A stretch of 64,000 nucleotides of DNA from Balanoglossus misakiensis (taxonomy: Eukaryota; Hemichordata): assembly GCA_040954595.2 (NCBI GenBank), contig CM082591.2:9424001-9488000 (forward strand), written 5' to 3'. This document shows, piece by piece, positions 59,895-64,000 of the stretch. How positions within the stretch are numbered: the first letter of the stretch is position 1; each line of letters opens with the position of its first letter. Position numbers and translations under genes: made by a program. The notes beneath the pieces are model-generated. The model was not told where the DNA came from, ran no database searches, and was given only the letters and a program-made list of their open reading frames with translations.

Positions 59895-61369
59895 TTAGTC
59901 CTGTTTCATAAGTCAGGTCCATGACATATGTACCGACATCTGTGATTAGTCCATCTGGTAATCTTAGGTCCACTTGCGGCACGCTGATTGGAGGGACCTT
60001 ATGTGTTAGGTCTTATTATTATGTATTATTCACTAGACCTTGTAGGTTAGGTCTTATTACTAAGTATTATTCGCTTTACAGCTCCCTGATTGGTTAATGT
60101 GTAGGTCTGGTCCTCCAGTGTTCACTGCCTCATTATGCAGGACCTTGTAGGTTAGGTCTTATTAATATGTATTTATTCAATTTTCAGCTCCCTGATTGGT
60201 TAATGTGTAGGTCTCCAGTTTTCACTGCCTCGTTATGCAAAGTCTTTTGTACTTTCTGGATACAGTTGTCGTATTCTGTCTGGCATGCTGCCTGCGCGTG
60301 GTCGAAGCTCGATCCCAATGTATAAAGAAAGGCACTCATATAATGATTGGATTTCACCTTTTCCTTCACTATTCATGGCATTTTATGTGATACTGTGAAC
60401 TAGATACTCGAAATAAAAATTGTCAGGAGAAATTTCGTATTTTATTTCCAGTGGCGGTTTGTTGAAATGGGCTAGTGTTTTGTTACGTAATGTCTTTCAG
60501 CGCATCACTTCGTGTAACACCTGGCTGAATACGAAGTGTGTGCTATTCATTCGAGCAAACCAAAAATATCTTACAATAGAAATGTTTAGAATAGCATTGC
60601 ATTTCTTTGGGATACCTCATTAGTTGCTTTGCAGGTATGATAACTTTTATTGTACTTCTTTCACGAAGCTGCACCGTGAACACAATATAGGAATGTACAA
60701 ACGGACAACGTGGTCCTTATCACAACATCTTCGTCAAAACAAATTTACTTTAAAATAGTAATAACAACAATAATAAAATTGATGATGAGAAGTAGGAGGG
60801 TGATTAAAAAAATATACAACTGTTAGCAAAAATGCTTAGATGAGTAAATCAGATTTTCAAAGTCCATCTAAATGATCATTTAATCTTTCCAGGGTGCGGT
60901 TTATGTTGGAGATAGTATCAGTCAGGCTATTTCTCAGAAAATCAATGAACGATCTGCGGACAAACCGAATAATGTGTTACCACAACGCTAGCCAGGAAGC
61001 ACATGGGACATTTCACGATGAGGCAGTGAACACTGGGGGACCAGACTGACACGTTAACCAATCAGGGAGCTGTATGGTGAATAAATACATATTAATAAGA
61101 CCTAACTTACAAGGTCCTGCATAATGAGGCAGTGAACACTGGAGGACCAGACCTACACAATAACCAATCAGGGAGCTGTAAAGTGAATAATACATAGTAA
61201 TAAGACCTAACCTACAGGGTCTGGTGAATAATGCATAGTAATAAGACCTAACACATAAGGTCCCTCCAATCAGCGTGCCACAAGTGGACCTTAGAGAAGC
61301 GGATAAACCAATAAGAACATGCAATACATGTGCATAGGACGTGTAATGTAGGTCATTTTGAAACAGGAC
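59895..61369. mobile_element. Inverted-repeat element nested in a 171-bp unit
   Basis: Ends AGTCCTGTTTCA / TGAAACAGGACT. ATT on both sides (59892-59894, 61370-61372) restores the unit consensus TCTTATTGACCC. Inner arms of about 350 bp (GGTCCCTCCAATCAGCGTGCC at the right; AGCTCCCTGATTGGTTA repeated twice on each side) flank a central part. Confidence 0.82.
60240..61010. other. Central part of the nested element
   Basis: No transposase recognised. On the minus strand two short exon-like frames: one ending near 60848 (acceptor TTTGTCCGCAG, LTDTISNINRTLERLNDHLD), and one near 60380-60240 starting MNSEGKGEIQSLYECLSLYI. Neither matches a family I know. Confidence 0.35.
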
Positions 61370-61730
61370 TATTGAGACACCCCGCTCAGTACAAAATTGC
61401 CATTTAGCCATCTTTTGGTCAACAATAGGCATTTTCAGAAAACAAATATAATTGATGTTTTGCCTTTTGTGTTCTGATGTTGTATATGCATATTTAAAAC
61501 GCCATAACCATATAATATCAATTAAATTGATGATATTGAAAGACAGGGTTGCCACAATTTGGCACATTTAGCCCAAAACTGAACTCAACAATAAGATGAT
61601 CCATGTATACGCACTGTCTACTATAAGTCGATTATGCGTGGTGTGAAATATTTAGGTTCAGATATGCCAGCTCGGGAGAGATTGTTGAAATTTATTCTCT
61701 TCAATCTGAATACAAATTCAGAAATTATAG

Positions 61731-62076
61731 TATAATTTATATCATGATACCTCCGTCATACTGATTGGACAGGAGTGCAACCCAATTGAACGATGCTAGA
61801 ATACTCAATAGAGCACTGCTAAAACTGGCCCCTGAACTAGCACGCAGCAGGGAAAATGTGGGCTTAAACCAAATAAACATAATAAAAACACTTAAATTCC
61901 TTGACGTTTTAATTTGGAACTGCTGTATGGGAATATTTGGGCAATGTGCAATGCCTTTCTTTTGTCATCTGTATCATGTTTAGAGCTTGGTCCCGGGCGG
62001 CGTGTTTACATTCATCGACGCGAGTTTTGTTCAATTCGTAACTTCTTTTCCTCTCGACGCTGTTTCATCATCATTA
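61731..62076 (+). mobile_element. Hairpin-ended element, diverged fragment
   Basis: ATAATTTATATCATGATACC...TGATTGGACAGGAGTGCAACC through ACATTCATCGACGC to CGACGCTGTTTCATCAT. Lacks the 3' hairpin. Inserted in the inner right arm of the foldback element. Confidence 0.7.
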
Positions 62077-62079
62077 TGA

Positions 62080-63992
62080 ATTCACATTGGGCTAATTATG
62101 CAAAAAGTCCAAATACAAACATTTTTTCGGTACAAAATGGCTAAAAGGATGAATTTTTCTTGAGTAGATCTATTTTTGGCTACAAAAGCCAAAAAGGCAA
62201 TTTTGACTAGAGTGGGGCCAACCAGACTGCCGTTTTTGGAATAGTCACCAAATTTTACACAGAATGGACTTTTCATACATGATCAGATCTCTGAATATGA
62301 AGAAAACAATTTGTCTTTAGTTTGTTTGTTTTTAATGAACATTTTTGACCAATAAAGTGGCCGAAATTACAAATTTCAATTGAATAGGGTAAGTAAGACT
62401 TCCGTTTTTGGAACAGTAACCACGTTTCAATATAGAATGGGCTTTTATTTATAATAAGATCACCGAAAGTGAAGAAAAGAGAATGCTATTAATATATTCT
62501 TAAAAATAACAATTTTGTGCAAAACTTAGCCAAAAAGGTGATTTCATCATGGTTGAGGTCATTAAGACTGCAATTCTGGAAACAACACCTATTTTACAAT
62601 AAATGTACTTTTCACACATCATAGAATCTCCAAATAAGAATCAGACAGTTTGTTTTTAATGATTTTCGAAAAGTGGCTTTTTGGGCAAAAACTTGTCAAA
62701 AAAGCACTGTTTTCTTGAGTGGCGCCAGTAAAAAAACTTTTTTTATTTTTTTTCACATAGAATGGGTATATAATACATCATCATCTCCGAAAGTGAAGAA
62801 AATATAAAAGTTTTGGGTGTTTTCTAGAAATGACACTTTTTGGGCAAAAACTTGCCAAAAGGCTTTTTTATCTTGAGTGGCATCAATAAAACTGCTTTTT
62901 GGAAATTTTTCACATATAGTGGGCATATAATACATTATCAGATCTCCGAAAGTGAAGAAAATATATACATTTTGAGTGTTTTCTGAAAATGACGTTTTTG
63001 GGGCAAAAAGTGGCAAAAATTGCATTTTTTCTTGAGTAGGATCAATAAGACTGCTATTTCTGGAATCAGCACCATTTTTTACATAGGATGAACATTTCAT
63101 ATATCACATGATCTCTGAGCTTTATGATGAAAAGTTTGTTTTTAATTTTTTTTCTAAAAATGGCGTTTTTGGGCAAAAACTTTCCAAAAGGGCATTTTTG
63201 CATTAGGTTGGGTCAATAAATCTGCTTTTTTGGAATAATCACCAAATTTTACATAGGGTGGGCATATAATACATTATCGGATCTCCGAAAGTGAAGAAAA
63301 TATATAAATTTTGAGTGTTTTCTAAAAATGACGTTTTTGGGCAAAAAGTGGCAAAAATGGCATTTTTTTCTTGAGTAGGGTCAATAAGACTGCTATTTCT
63401 GGAATCAGCACCATTTTTTACATAGAATGGACATTTCATATATCCAATGATCTCTGAATATGAAAAACACAATTTATTTTTAGTTTTTTTTGTAAAAATG
63501 ACCTTTTTTGACCTCAAAAAGTGGCCAAAAATGGCATTTTTGTATTGATTGAGGCCAAAAAGACTGCTTTAGTTTTAAAAGTCACCACTTTTAACATAGA
63601 ATTGACATTCCATATATCACCAGATCAATCACTATGAAGAAAACCGTGTGTTTTAAATGTTTTCTAAAAATGACGTTTTTTGGGCAAACAATGGTCAAAA
63701 AGGCAATTTTCTGTTGTTTTGGGTCAATCGGACTACTTTTTTCGTAATATTCACCAAATTTTACATAGAATAAGCATATCATATGTCATCAGATCTCAGA
63801 ATGTGACGAAAACAGTGTGTTTTTAGTGTTTTCTAAAAAAGACCATTTTTGGGTTAAAAATGGCCAAAATGGCAATTTTGTCTTGAGTGTGGTCAATAAG
63901 ACTGACATTTTTGGAATCAGCACCATTTTTAAATAGAATGGACTTCTCAAACCTTCCTTACCAAAAATTCTGATTAACGGCACCTATCTCCT
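62080..63992 (-). repeat. Right arm: ~171-bp tandem units, inverted
   Basis: About eleven units in minus orientation. The inner four (62080-62750) are more diverged, the outer ones near-identical to the left arm. Confidence 0.88.
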
Positions 63993-64000
63993 GGACTACA

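Larger units (their letters stand above)
58456..63992. mobile_element. Foldback element with tandem-repeat arms
   Basis: AGGAGATAGGTGC...TTAATCAGAATTTTTGG at 58456 is inverted at the far right (ends 63992). Outer arms (58456-59660 and 62780-63992) are near-identical inverses. Each arm is a tandem array of about 171 bp units whose landmark CTATGTAAAA recurs at about 58511, 58681, 58851, 59025, 59195 and 59368. Long inverted arms made of tandem repeats are the plan of Foldback-type elements. No transposase seen. The right border is 8 bp from the window end, so a target duplication cannot be tested. Confidence 0.8.

Noticed and set aside
1-64000. CRISPR arrays, bacterial operons, riboswitches, tRNA or rRNA genes
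   Set aside because: Intron-containing genes and retrotransposons show a eukaryotic genome; no regular spacer array or recognisable tRNA/rRNA sequence was seen by eye. A tRNAscan-SE and Rfam run would be the decisive test.

Overview
This is eukaryotic nuclear DNA from an animal. Genes are split by introns with GT/AG borders whose phases match, intergenic DNA is long and AT-rich, and transposable elements fill most of the space. A laccase-like multicopper oxidase, a C-type lectin gene, a NACHT-LRR receptor with a death-fold N-terminus, a TRIM-like RING remnant, a PIF/Harbinger transposon and gypsy LTR elements together fit an invertebrate deuterostome (amphioxus or hemichordate type). The species cannot be fixed from the sequence alone.

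Layout. (1) 20-17543, minus strand: the first nine exons of a secreted multicopper oxidase. All eight splice phases join and give 499 codons without a lesion; the C-terminal part lies beyond the left edge. Its 10.1 kb first intron holds a Harbinger-type MITE, a dead gypsy element (8244-15760, TSD ATCT) and an 803 bp inverted-repeat element. Later introns hold further MITEs, one ending 14 bp short of a splice donor dinucleotide. (2) 18623-19413: a broken RING exon and an LTR fragment. (3) 19794-26539: a structurally complete PIF/Harbinger transposon with about 187 bp terminal inverted repeats, a TTA target duplication, an intact 418-residue transposase and an intact 284-residue MADF/BESS protein. 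(4) 33524-36980, perhaps to 42807, plus strand: a C-type lectin-domain gene. (5) 46408-50672, minus strand: an NLR pseudogene with at least eight lesions, between two direct repeats that each keep the same small terminal-type exon. (6) 51684-55380: a hairpin-ended element split by a young gag-only LTR element whose two LTRs look identical, followed by another palindrome. (7) 56357-57598: two unrecognised minus-strand coding candidates. (8) 58456-63992: a foldback structure whose arms are made of about 171 bp tandem units, with a second inverted-repeat element nested in it.

The most unusual signal is a set of five long palindromes (6184, 10028, 45415, 55137 and 55263). Their stems are mostly unrelated to each other, yet each carries the tetramer CTCG, or its complement CGAG, in the SAME orientation on both arms. 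The otherwise near-perfect stem is therefore interrupted by a 2x2 internal loop: 5'-CGAG-3' facing itself on one strand, which is a tandem G.A mismatch. Three related copies (45415, 55137 and a decayed one near 31607) sit at the 3' end of one dispersed element and have co-varying stems. I know of no named element type with this architecture.

Apart from the oxidase, the lectin gene, the two 56-57 kb candidates and the receptor pseudogene, nearly everything seen is mobile DNA. Nested insertions, an empty/filled site pair and target duplications allow a relative insertion history to be read directly.
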